From contig NC_071329.1 in assembly GCF_010183535.1 (NCBI RefSeq), positions 17,808,879-17,872,878 on the forward strand: a DNA stretch of 64,000 nucleotides, in the 5' to 3' direction. Below the pieces are notes generated by a model. The model was given only the letters and a program-made list of their open reading frames with translations. It did no database searches and was not told the DNA's origin. The DNA comes from Caenorhabditis remanei (taxonomy: Eukaryota; Nematoda; Chromadorea; Rhabditida; Rhabditidae). The first letter of the stretch is position 1; each line of letters opens with the position of its first letter. The position numbers were made by a program, and so were the translations under genes. Positions 19,271 through 27,842 of this stretch are shown here, piece after piece.

Positions 19271-21466
19271 ATGTCTGACTTTTATATCACCCTTCCCTCG
19301 TCGGTTCCGAATTCACAGTTCCCAAACACATCATCGCGATACGTGACCCGACTGCCCGACGTTCTAACACTTGAGCGCGACAAGTACCGCGTCGCCGCCA
19401 CCGACATTATCTATCCGTACTCGTTTGTGAACGTTGGAAAAGCGCTAGACTTTTGGATACACTTTCGGCCAGCGGCGTCGTCATCACCACCGCGAATCCC
19501 GGTTCACGTTTCGTTTCCACCGGCGCAATACTCGACTGCCGATCAAATTGTGAGAACGCTGAACAACGACAACAACGTCGTCGAGGGCGGCCCCGCGTCG
19601 CGTATGAAACGTGCCGCCGTCGATTTTGAAATTTCGAGAGCGAAACGCGCAAAGCCAGAAGGAGCGGCGGCGGCGGCGGGCGGCGGCGGTGAGAGCATCG
19701 CCGACTGGAACCGCCAGTTTGAGAGTCTTGGAGGCGGCGGTGGCGCATCAAGCAAACCCAAAGAGAGCGTCAACACGCTGAATCAACAGTTTAATAGTCT
19801 TGGAGGCGGCGGGGGTGGCGCATCGAGCAAACCCAAAGAGAGCGTCAACACGCTGAATCAGCAGTTTAATAGTCTTGGAGGCGGAGGCGGTGGTGATGGC
19901 GGTGGCGGCGCTACCAGCAAACCCAAAGAGGGGGTGGCCGAGTTGAACGCCCAATTCCAGAGTCTAAGCGGCGGCGGTCCAATACCTCCCGGACAAGGAA
20001 CGCCAACAGAGACTAAAGATCCACAGAAACCGGCGCCAGAGCAGAAAGATCAGCAGAAACCTGCGCCACCACCACCACCACCACCGCCAGAGAAGAAGGA
20101 TCAGAAGAAACCCGCGCCAACAGAGAAGAAGGATCAGAAGAAACCCGCAGCAGAGAAGAAGGATCAACAGAAACCTGCGCCACCACCAGAGCAGAAGGAT
20201 CCACAGAAACCTGCGCCAACAGAGAAGAAGGATCAGAAGAAACCTGCGGCAGAGCAGAAGGATCAAAAGAAACCTACAGAGAAGAAGGATCAGAAGAAAC
20301 CTGCAGAGAAGGAGGATCAACAGAAACCTGCTGCGGCACCACCACCAGAGCAGAAGGATCCACAGAAACCCGCGCCGCCGCCATCATCAGAGAAGAAGGA
20401 TCAGAAGAAACCTGCTGCGGCACCACCGCCAGAGCAGAAGGATCCACAGAAACCTGCTGCGGCACCACCGCCAGAGCAGAAGGATCCACAGAAACCTGCG
20501 CCACCACCGCCAGAGAAGAAGGATCAGAAAACACCGGCGCCGGCGGGCGCGGAAACGAAGAAGGAGGAGACTATCGCCGACTGGAATAGACAGTTTGAAA
20601 GTTTGAGCGGCGGCACGCCTGCTGGCGGAGAGACGACGACGCCGCCGCCAGAGAGTGTCGCAGACTTGAATCGTCAGTTTATGAGCCTCTCCGGTAAGCC
20701 TAAGCCAGCACCGCCAGAAAATCAACCGACACAGCAGCCGGCGCCACCAATTGTTCAGAAAAAGGGCGACGACGACGACGACGATAGTGTGGCCGCGTGG
20801 AATCGACAATTCGAGAGCCTGGGCCCGCGTGGGGAATCGATCGGCGCATGGAACCAACAATTTTTATCGTTGGAGAAGCAGCGCGCGGAGCACGACGAGG
20901 CTTGGCCGCTTTACGCCGCCTCCAGCATGCTTCTATTGCACAACAAGTCCACCGACGCGACAATCTATCGACAGCAAGTCGAAGAGTTTCGAAAGCTTCG
21001 GGCGAAAATTTCGACGAGCCACACCTCCACTTCTCGCGGGCTTTTACACTTTTCCAATGTTGGAGACCAAATCAAGATCGAGTTCCTCGATGGCGACATT
21101 TCGTTCGTTGAATTCGATGAGACGTGCGCCTACTTCCTCGGTTTCACGGATCCAATCGTGACAAAGAGCCAGCCGGCACACAAGAAAGTTGACTATTTCG
21201 GCAACGTTAGCACACTCTATCTCTATTGCGATGTGGTGGACCCGATCATTGTGGGAAACACAAAAAGCTCACTTTTATCAGTAATTCCATGCAGAGGCGC
21301 GTACGGAGAGATGATACATCACACGGTCACACACCCGCGCTATCTACCCCTCATGAACTCTACAATCGATAGTATTCGTGTCGAACTACTAACAGAGTTT
21401 GGCGAACCAATCGACTTCAACTGGGGCAGTACAATTATAGTGTTACATTTTAAGAGAATCGAATGA
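19271..21466 (+). CDS. SDFY-type Polinton virion protein with a large repeat insertion
   Basis: 731 residues from the ATG at 19271, 33 bp after the plus TATA box. The N-terminal ~90 residues (SDFYITLPSS, TRLPDVLTLERDKYRVAATD, IIYPYSFVNV) and the C-terminal ~200 residues (LYLYCDVVDPIIVGNT, GEMIHHTVTHPRYLPL, INSIRV-like, IDFNWGSTIIVLHFKR) match a widespread Polinton protein beginning SDFY, thought to be capsid-associated. Between them, residues ~140-535 are an insertion. It has eight copies of (E/D)(S/T)(I/V)xxxNxQFxSL, four on each side of a block of about 17 EKKDQKKPAP-like repeats with Pro runs, plus Gly-rich spacers. Frame fully open. The insertion is probably disordered; its role is unknown. 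Confidence 0.82.
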   Translation: MSDFYITLPSSVPNSQFPNTSSRYVTRLPDVLTLERDKYRVAATDIIYPYSFVNVGKALDFWIHFRPAASSSPPRIPVHVSFPPAQYSTADQIVRTLNNDNNVVEGGPASRMKRAAVDFEISRAKRAKPEGAAAAAGGGGESIADWNRQFESLGGGGGASSKPKESVNTLNQQFNSLGGGGGGASSKPKESVNTLNQQFNSLGGGGGGDGGGGATSKPKEGVAELNAQFQSLSGGGPIPPGQGTPTETKDPQKPAPEQKDQQKPAPPPPPPPPEKKDQKKPAPTEKKDQKKPAAEKKDQQKPAPPPEQKDPQKPAPTEKKDQKKPAAEQKDQKKPTEKKDQKKPAEKEDQQKPAAAPPPEQKDPQKPAPPPSSEKKDQKKPAAAPPPEQKDPQKPAAAPPPEQKDPQKPAPPPPEKKDQKTPAPAGAETKKEETIADWNRQFESLSGGTPAGGETTTPPPESVADLNRQFMSLSGKPKPAPPENQPTQQPAPPIVQKKGDDDDDDSVAAWNRQFESLGPRGESIGAWNQQFLSLEKQRAEHDEAWPLYAASSMLLLHNKSTDATIYRQQVEEFRKLRAKISTSHTSTSRGLLHFSNVGDQIKIEFLDGDISFVEFDETCAYFLGFTDPIVTKSQPAHKKVDYFGNVSTLYLYCDVVDPIIVGNTKSSLLSVIPCRGAYGEMIHHTVTHPRYLPLMNSTIDSIRVELLTEFGEPIDFNWGSTIIVLHFKRIE

Positions 21467-21477
21467 TTTATTGTTGT

Positions 21478-21951
21478 CTAAGGGGGCGGCGAAGAGACGT
21501 ATCCATGATTTTGTTTCAAGTAGTTTGCAATAAAAACATCGTCATTTGTAATGCTGTCAAAAACCGTGCAGATTGTTTCAAACGGGATTCCGCGTGCTTG
21601 CATCGATTGAACAAAAACACAATATCCGCCACACGTCAGCGCGCTGTTTTTTTGTTGCTTGCTCTTGTTGATTTTCACAACGGGAAACTTTGACAAGTAC
21701 CTCTCAATGTGGGCGTTTGGTTTCTCGGCCAACGAACAAAAATAGTGACAAGTTTGGCGATCGTTGTCGACAAAAATGCTCTGCCAGTGCCTGCCTGGTT
21801 GGTCTCGTCGATCCGTGTTGACAACAAGACCAAATCTCCTTTTCCGGATTCGCCCCAGTGTCTCGAGTTCGTCAGCGCCGAATACACCAATGAAGGTTCG
21901 TTTGGCGCGGGTGTCTGCCAAAAGGAGTCGATCAATCTCGTCGGAAAACAT
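21478..21951 (-). CDS. Adenain-like cysteine protease
   Basis: 157 residues from the ATG at 21951. Motifs: FIGVFGADEL near the N-terminus, catalytic His in GRHWQSIFVDN, a following CHYFCSLAEKP at the position of Y.FDS, and catalytic Cys in NSALTCGGYCVFV. Adenovirus-type (C5/Ulp1-clan) proteases mature capsid proteins in Polintons and adenoviruses. Its 3' end lies 12 bp from the end of the convergent SDFY gene, and its start faces the pVI-like gene across an overlapping promoter. Confidence 0.88.
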   Translation of the reverse strand: MFSDEIDRLLLADTRAKRTFIGVFGADELETLGRIRKRRFGLVVNTDRRDQPGRHWQSIFVDNDRQTCHYFCSLAEKPNAHIERYLSKFPVVKINKSKQQKNSALTCGGYCVFVQSMQARGIPFETICTVFDSITNDDVFIANYLKQNHGYVSSPPP

Positions 21952-21952
21952 G

Positions 21953-22028
21953 TATAAATAGGCCGACGCGCGCCAACCGGGTCTCTCACTTCTGCGCGCG
22001 CGCCCGCACACACCGTCTCTCTTTTATA
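21953..22028. promoter_or_regulatory. Overlapping divergent promoter with crossed TATA boxes
   Basis: TATAAATA on the plus strand (21953-21960) points to the pVI-like ATG at 22029. TATAAAAG on the minus strand (22028-22021) points to the protease ATG at 21951. Each box abuts the start codon of the opposite gene, so the two transcripts would start within the same 76 bp and overlap little or slightly at their 5' ends. Confidence 0.65.
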
Positions 22029-22433
22029 ATGACGCCGAGCCCTGTGGACTTGTCAAAGATTGACTACAAAAAGTTGCTGCGACGGAGCGTTCCTGGTAAT
22101 GGCCCCTTTATGGGAATGCGCTATCAGCGTGGCGGAAACCAGCGTGGTGGAGGTCTGGGTGGAATAATCGGAGCGGTTGCCGGACTACTCCCAAAGTTGC
22201 TGAGTTCGGTTGCCGGCCAACAACTGGTGAGTGCAGGCAAAGAGTTGGCGTCGGAACTCGCTCAAGGCCAGAGCTTGAAAGCCAGTCTCAAGGGTGTGGC
22301 CCAGAAGAAGATGCGTGAGTTTGCCGGAAACGGACGCCGCCGTGGAGCGCTTCAAAAAAGGATAAAAGGAGGAGTGGTGACCGTTCTGAAGCCTCACTTG
22401 GTCTCAAAAACACGCCGAGACAACTTTCTCTAA
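22029..22433 (+). CDS. pVI/pX-like small basic virion protein
   Basis: 134 residues. A Gly-rich amphipathic and hydrophobic stretch (GGIIGAVAGLLPKLLSSVAG, ~42-61), then a helix (KELASELAQGQSLKASLKG) and a Lys/Arg-rich C-terminus (KKMREFAGNGRRRGALQKR). Polintons often carry such a protein next to the major capsid gene; it is compared with adenovirus pVI or pX, which link DNA, capsid and membrane. The assignment rests on layout and composition, not on sequence identity. Its stop is 6 bp before the capsid ATG. Confidence 0.65.
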   Translation: MTPSPVDLSKIDYKKLLRRSVPGNGPFMGMRYQRGGNQRGGGLGGIIGAVAGLLPKLLSSVAGQQLVSAGKELASELAQGQSLKASLKGVAQKKMREFAGNGRRRGALQKRIKGGVVTVLKPHLVSKTRRDNFL

Positions 22434-22439
22434 CGCGCC

Positions 22440-23774
22440 ATGCTTTGCCGTATGGACCCAAAATCCCATGACGTCATTGTCGACGAGCTAGATTTCTCAA
22501 CCATGCCCGGGACGCAGTCGGGCGTCCTCAATTCTCGCTGGACACCAATCGGCCTCAAAAACAACTTTCAAGAGGCCGGCCCGTTCGAGTTCATCCTCAC
22601 AAACAACTCGCGCTCGTATCTGAATCTGAAACGCACCTACCTCGTGTTCACTTTTGGGATTACCGACGCCGCCGGAAACTATGTGACAATGACCCCCGAG
22701 GTGGCGAACTCGCAGGTATACGCGCCAATCAACAATATTGCCCATTCGATTGTGAGAAATTTCTCGCTTCACATCAACTCACAGCTCGCCTTTCACAACT
22801 CGTCAAACTACGCCTACAAGAGCTACTTTGAACACGTCCTAATGTACGGCCAGGAGATTAAAGACTCCACACTCACAGCCGCCGGCTTCTATCATGACAG
22901 CGCAATTGGAGACATGTCGAGTCTCGGATTTCAGAAACGATGCCTATCGGTACATGGCCAGGGCGATGTCCAAGTCGCCGCCAACATTTCAATCGATTTG
23001 ATGAATCAACCACGTGTTTTGTTAAACTCTTGCAATGTGAAGCTGACTGTCTATCCAAACGACAGCAAGTTCCTGATTGAGGCTTTCAATCGCGATCCGG
23101 ACACTGAGTTTCGCTTTAAAATCAAAGACGTCTATGCGCTTGTCAACGAATTCGACCTGGCCGACGGACTATCAAACGCTCTCGAGGCCGCGGTCATTGA
23201 GCACAAGCTTATTCAGTACCCGATGATTTCGTCACAAGTACGTAGTTTCTACATTGAGCCAAACCGTCTGGACGCGCCCGCAAACACACTGTTCACGAGT
23301 AAAATGCCTCGTCGAATTTTCTTGGGCCTTGTTGACGCAGAAGCGTATAATGGATCGTACGAGAAGTCTCCTTTCAACTTTCAACCTCACGGAATAACCG
23401 ACATTCACATTGACTATTGTGGAATGTCGGTTCCGGGGCGTCCCTTCTCGCTGGATTTCACAAAGAACAAGTTTATCGAGGCCTACATTCAGCTGCAAGA
23501 GACTCTGGGACACACGCGAAACAACTTTAGCTGCAACTCTATTAGCACAAAAATGTTCAAAGAAGGCGGCTACACCATATTCGGTTTCGAGCTGAGCCCC
23601 GTCGCACAGGACAACTCGCTTTTTGAGCTGGTGCGCCAGACCAATATCAGCGTTCGTCTCAACTTTCGCGATAAAACTCCAGAAGGCGGCCTCTACTGTG
23701 TAGTCTACGCGGAGTTTGATCAGATTTTTTCTCTGGACGCTCTTCGTAATCCTATTATCGATAGTATTGTCTGA
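22440..23774 (+). CDS. Major capsid protein (double jelly-roll)
   Basis: 444 residues. Patterns match Polinton major capsid proteins: an early LDFSTMPGTQSGVLNSRWTP, GPFEFILTNNSRSYLNL, INNIAHSIVRNFSLHINSQL, YKSYFEHVLMYGQEIK, and RIFLGLVDAEAYNGSYEKSP with a C-terminal jelly roll. It would form trimeric hexon-like capsomers. ATG at 22440; a second ATG (MDPKSHD) at 22452 is also possible. A GATAAAAGG motif at 22361 may be a weak TATA. No break is seen. Confidence 0.9.
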   Translation: MLCRMDPKSHDVIVDELDFSTMPGTQSGVLNSRWTPIGLKNNFQEAGPFEFILTNNSRSYLNLKRTYLVFTFGITDAAGNYVTMTPEVANSQVYAPINNIAHSIVRNFSLHINSQLAFHNSSNYAYKSYFEHVLMYGQEIKDSTLTAAGFYHDSAIGDMSSLGFQKRCLSVHGQGDVQVAANISIDLMNQPRVLLNSCNVKLTVYPNDSKFLIEAFNRDPDTEFRFKIKDVYALVNEFDLADGLSNALEAAVIEHKLIQYPMISSQVRSFYIEPNRLDAPANTLFTSKMPRRIFLGLVDAEAYNGSYEKSPFNFQPHGITDIHIDYCGMSVPGRPFSLDFTKNKFIEAYIQLQETLGHTRNNFSCNSISTKMFKEGGYTIFGFELSPVAQDNSLFELVRQTNISVRLNFRDKTPEGGLYCVVYAEFDQIFSLDALRNPIIDSIV

Positions 23775-23859
23775 TTTCCGGGCGTGTGGTCGTGAGAATT
23801 TTGTCGAACGCGGTCATTTGTTGTTGTTGCACCAGAGCGAGTTGGTGAGCTCTCACGCG

Positions 23860-24261
23860 ATGGACCCTCCATCCTCCTCTTCCCTCTCCTATTACCCGTC
23901 CAATTTTCAAGAAGATGGTACATTTGAAGGAAATTTTGAATTTGCTGATCGATATCTCATACCACAAGGTAAGTTTCGTAATAATATCCAATTTGTAGTT
24001 GTTTTTGATGATTCAGAACCCGTTAAACCCACCAAGCCAAAAACTGGGAAACAACCGTCTTTGCTCGTTGCAAAACACAAGGCAAAGCAGGACAGACCTT
24101 CAAGTGCGGCAGACAAGGCTCGTTTTCGAGAGTCACGGACATTTGTTCACGTACCAATTTGTGAATCTTGTCGTGATGCATCTACACTGGAAAAGTCAGT
24201 GCTGAGGATTCCGTTGTGTGATTCGTGTCGGCTGAGGTTGTTATCAAAATGTTCCAAATGA
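23860..24261 (+). CDS. Maverick CxxC protein at the right end
   Basis: 134 residues from the first ATG of the frame (MDPPSSSSLSYYP). The C-terminus carries two CxxC pairs (CESCRDAS and CDSCRLRLL) about 22 residues apart, suited to one zinc site. The N-terminal half is polar. A 48-bp stretch (GTAAGTTTCGT...GATTCAG, 23969-24016) has intron form but keeps the frame if retained. A polyadenylation signal AATAAAA follows at 24294. I do not recognise a family. Confidence 0.6.
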   Translation: MDPPSSSSLSYYPSNFQEDGTFEGNFEFADRYLIPQGKFRNNIQFVVVFDDSEPVKPTKPKTGKQPSLLVAKHKAKQDRPSSAADKARFRESRTFVHVPICESCRDASTLEKSVLRIPLCDSCRLRLLSKCSK

Positions 24262-24363
24262 GGTTGTTTTTGAATGTATTTCTTTCTTTCTTCAATAAAA
24301 TTTTTATAATGAAAAGCGTGTGTGTGTGTGTGTACAATACGCTTTTTTCCAAAACTAAATCCG

Positions 24364-24563
24364 CAGAGCTCAGGCGCGGAGGTCAGGCGCGGAGGTCCAG
24401 GCGCGGAGGTCCAATCGCGGAGGTCAGGCGCGGAGGTCCAGGCGCGTTTTTTGGGCCGCCGCCGCCGCTTTTTTCATTTGCTTTGCATTTGTTCATGGCG
24501 ATCGGTGAGTGGTGGTGGCGCCCGCTCTCTCGTCGTTTTTGAAATTTTCCGACTCGCGCCGGG

Positions 24564-24596
<33 letters not shown>

Positions 24597-25317
24597 CCTT
24601 CTCAAAGTGTGGCGAAATTTTTTGGAAATTTCCGCTTGAAATATATCAAAACTTGAGAAAATTTTGCAACGAATACCGATACCGATCACTAGTCTTTTGT
24701 AAACCGAATAGTTTATTTATTGCGTTTTGAGTTTTCGCGCAATACATCGGGTGCTCGATTCCCCGCTTCCCTTCTTTTTTGCCGCCCTAGTGTAATAGGC
24801 CGCGGTGGTGGTTTTCTAGTGGGTCCTTTTAATTTTGTTTTGAAATGATTGCGAAATTTGGGCCTTTTTCCTTGTTGTATGTTCTTTGGTGTGAAGCTTT
24901 CGAAATTGACACGAAATTTGAAATTTGGCGCGAAGTTTGGAAATTTGAAAATTGGCGCGAAGTTTGGAAATTTGAAAATTGGCGCGAAGTTTTGAAAATT
25001 GGCGCGAAGTTTTGAACATTTTAATTTGGCGGGGGGTTTTGAAATTTGAAATTGGCGCGAAGTTTTGAATTTTGACATTGGCGGGATGTTTTGAAATTTG
25101 AAATTGGCGCGAAGTTTCAATTTTGAAATTGGCGCGAAGTTTTGAAATTTGAAATTGGCGCGAAGTTTGAAATTGGCGCGAAGTTTTGAAATCGAGGGGG
25201 TTCCCCCATCTATCTCTTTTCGCCTCCCCCGATTCTCGCCCTGGTGTTTTTCCCCGCCCTAGTGTAATAGGCCGGGGGCACGATTTGGGGGGGGATACGT
25301 AGATCATACATACTACT
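24364..25317. repeat. Right terminal inverted repeat of the Maverick
   Basis: Inverse of the left repeat, without the nested transposon. It contains about six GC-rich 12-bp minisatellite units, a CT run (24565-24600), the empty site of the nested transposon (about 24700), and the TTGGCGCGAAG minisatellite (24915-25190). It ends with the inverse of the left terminus. Confidence 0.92.
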
Positions 25318-25323
25318 TGCATT
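25318..25323. repeat. Right 6-bp target site duplication (TGCATT)
   Basis: Directly follows the right terminus; identical to 11986-11991. Confidence 0.95.
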
Positions 25324-25803
25324 CTGCTTATGCTCATCGTATCGGCAAATGCATCGATACTCTTCCAGACTTCAAATACAAATTTTACACTTGAAATCAC
25401 GATTTGACTTACTGTTTTTTGAAGGCTTCAGTGACACGAACTGATGACACGAACAGCAATAGAGCTCGTAACTTGAAATCTATGAAGTTGAGCTTCTCTA
25501 TCTTGTGGGCGAGACTCTGGCTGAAGCTGAAAAACATTTGAGTGGAATTGAAGAAAATACGTGGTACTTACTGGTCTCTGTAGACATCCCAATTTCCCTT
25601 CCACTTTTCCTCTGCAACTAGACCCTTCCAGTGTGGGTTTAAGAATATGACTATTTCAGTCATTCGGTTGATTGTGCCACTTTTACTTTCTGAAAATGTG
25701 ATTTTGAAGAGAAATATGGACTCTATAAGAACATACCTCCCGGAAACATTGTTTGATATGGAGCCCAATCAATCCCAAATTTCGAATGCTCGTAATATTC
25801 CAT
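25318..25803 (-). pseudogene. SPK copy 3 of unit 1, 5' part (interrupted by Maverick)
   Basis: Exon 1 begins at the ATG at 25803 (MEYYEHSKFGIDWAPYQTMF). Exons 2 and 3 follow, then the 5' half of exon 4 (LEEYRCICRYDEHK), which stops at the Maverick boundary. All splice sites match the intact copies. Confidence 0.85.
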
Positions 25804-26888
25804 GTTTCGAAATCAAAAGACACGCAGTTACGATGATGAGTGATCTGAAAAGAAAAAACTCTTAGTCTAGAAGAAGATAAGTTTTTGAATTGCTAGAATA
25901 AGAGATTGATCATTTATCAATCGGTTCTGAGTTTAAGTTATTTTTAGGAACATTCATATCCATTGACAAAGAATATTCAAAATAAATGTTTTCAAGGCTA
26001 GGACGCTTTTCCAAAACAAAACAGTTTGGAACTTTGTAATTCTGAAATCTGATGTCAAAATATCTCGGTTTCGGAATATCCGGTATTTTTGATTTTAGAT
26101 TACGATTGCTTTGGATATTCCCACCTTTTCAATCAATTTTATAATTGTTGGTAGTCCATCGAAACTTCGAAATTCCAGCGACGTCTTCTGATCACAGACG
26201 GTTTGGATTGAAGAAAAATCGATAACTAATTGAGACGACGTGGATCTTCTGGAAGAGAATAGAAGTATTTGGAAAAGTAGAGTAGGCCTTGACGTTAGTT
26301 CAAGTGAGCGTGAAAAATATTCTTTTTCTCTCTGAAATTTTTTTCAAAAGTTCGCGGGTTTTTTTTCAGATAAAAAATTTGAATTTGAGCAAAAAATAGG
26401 AAAAAAGAGAAAGTTTTTTTGCTATGGCTATGGTTGATGAAGTTTGCTATGGCAAGTAGTTACGGCAAGCTTCTTACAACCACGCTCTACCGAAACTGAG
26501 AAAAATATTCGGTGACTTGAGAGACTCAGAGAGAAAAGTAGTTTTTTGACAATGTCTGCCAAAGTTCGATTCCTCATACCGTACTTTCGTCTTTTCCTTT
26601 TTTTCCTTGTTTATTTTTCTAGTTTTTTGTTAATATTCAATCTTTAAATTAAATTTGAGTTATTTATTGACATGAATTTAAACTAGAGTGTACAATTGAG
26701 GCTCATTCCTGGTTAGATAGGGAGAGGTAGAGAACAGTTAAAGGCGAGAAAATTCTTAAAATTGAATAAAAAAATTTAAATTTAAATAGGTAAGATCAAT
26801 AAATAGAAAAAGAAAATGACTTCGAAAGATGAGATAGAACAATGAAAAGAACGTAGAATATAGAATGACAGATAGAGAATAAGAACAT
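25804..26888. other. Spacer between SPK copy 3 and the next unit
   Basis: 26040-26320 is a copy-1-type 5' exon relic on the minus strand. 26410-26590 is the dispersed repeat with TTACGGCAAGCTTCTTACAA. 26640-26880 is AT-rich. The same spacer recurs at 34901-35985 and 43998-45081. No intact gene is seen. Confidence 0.55.
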
Positions 26889-27412
26889 TCACTGACTCGG
26901 TTCGTATTTCTCAAAGACCAGAGCTCTCACATTATGTTCTGAGAATATGACTTTCCGGCTCTCTTTCTTCACAACGGCATCATCAACACACTTCCATTTC
27001 CTACCACATCGCATCCAGCTCACATAGTGGCCATTACTGCGAGGACAGAATTCTGCAAACAAGATCACCGCCCATTTGAATCCAAACATCTCCACGATGG
27101 AGTCTGTGGTCAGATTTAAAATTTTATTTCCTCCGTGATCGACCATCATGACATGATAACGACCTTTTGGAGTGACCACCCTCTTCCGATACATTCTTCC
27201 ACCACAACTGTGCTCACATCGTTCCGAGCACAGTGTTGACATGTAGGAATCTTCGAAACTGTGCTGGAATGTTCCAGACTTACGGACCCAGAGATAACTC
27301 GTCTGCTTAACTTCTCCTGTACTTTTACTATCACTTTTAGTACACCATTCACAATTCTTCTCGTATTGTTCCAGAAATTGAATGGGCGTGAGGTCGATTG
27401 CTTCCGTTTTTC
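26889..27412 (-). pseudogene. USP-like C-terminal fragment, unit 2
   Basis: Same layout as the unit 1 copy at 4438, with a few substitutions (for example MRCGRKWKCVDDAVVKKES). Its 117-codon frame from the ATG at 27242 is open. It lacks the Cys-box half. Confidence 0.5.
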
Positions 27413-27842
27413 TCGTAAATTTTACAGTTTTCCTCCGATTATTCCTCGGAATTTAGTATTTTCTGATCGGATCGTCGTCCTGTCCAATAACTCTCCACAA
27501 TAGTGCAAAAATTTCTCAAAAATGGTTTAATCGATTCGAAAAAATCTGATAAAGTCTGGAGAGAGTCCATTGCTGATGAGACCGTGCTCTCTATTCCAGA
27601 ATATTCTTTTTTGTTCTTGTCCAATGGAAAACGGTCGAAACAAGTGTTTCTTCTTTCAAATAGAACTTACAATTTTGAATATCAAAAAAATGCATTTCAG
27701 TTATCTTTGAGAACTTTTCAGACAAGTTTTTTCTGATTTTTGGAAGTTTTGTTGTATTTTCTAACTAAAACAAGAAAAATAATTTTATTTAAGCGATTCG
27801 AAAAGCTTTTACTTGACATAATAAGAGTTCCAATTCTCTTTT

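Larger units (their letters stand above)
11992..25317. mobile_element. Maverick/Polinton, 13,326 bp, lacking DNA polymerase B
   Basis: Ends are 5'-AGTAGTATGTATGATCTACG and its exact inverse, with inverted repeats of about 1 kb and a 6-bp duplication. Genes inside: chromodomain integrase, basic protein, small helical protein, A32-like packaging ATPase, membrane protein, SDFY virion protein, adenain-like protease, pVI-like protein, double-jelly-roll capsid protein and a CxxC protein. No frame of polymerase B size exists; the interior between the inverted repeats is 8.9 kb and fully occupied by these genes. The core frames are all open, so the copy looks young. Its GC-rich coding sequence contrasts with the AT-rich host flanks. 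Confidence 0.95.
4438..26888. repeat. Tandem array unit 1, split by the Maverick
   Basis: Unit 1 runs 4438-11991 and 25318-26888, about 9.1 kb once the Maverick and one target duplication are removed. It has the same order of loci as units 2 and 3. Between genes it carries conserved noncoding blocks: a charged SPK 5' exon remnant, a dispersed repeat with the motif TTACGGCAAGCTTCTTACAA (for example 6828-6848 and 10872-10892), and TA-rich tracts (7080-7250, 26640-26880). Confidence 0.85.

Noticed and set aside
19964..20963. Long antisense frames rich in LLILLLCRR and VSVDPSAL
   Set aside because: Mirror frames of the EKKDQKKPAP repeats of the SDFY gene; no start context or known family.
15430..24363. 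DNA polymerase B or a fusion glycoprotein in the Maverick
   Set aside because: Every stretch is assigned to another gene, and no frame shows polymerase motifs (such as YGDTDS-like) or a long Cys-rich ectodomain with a signal peptide.
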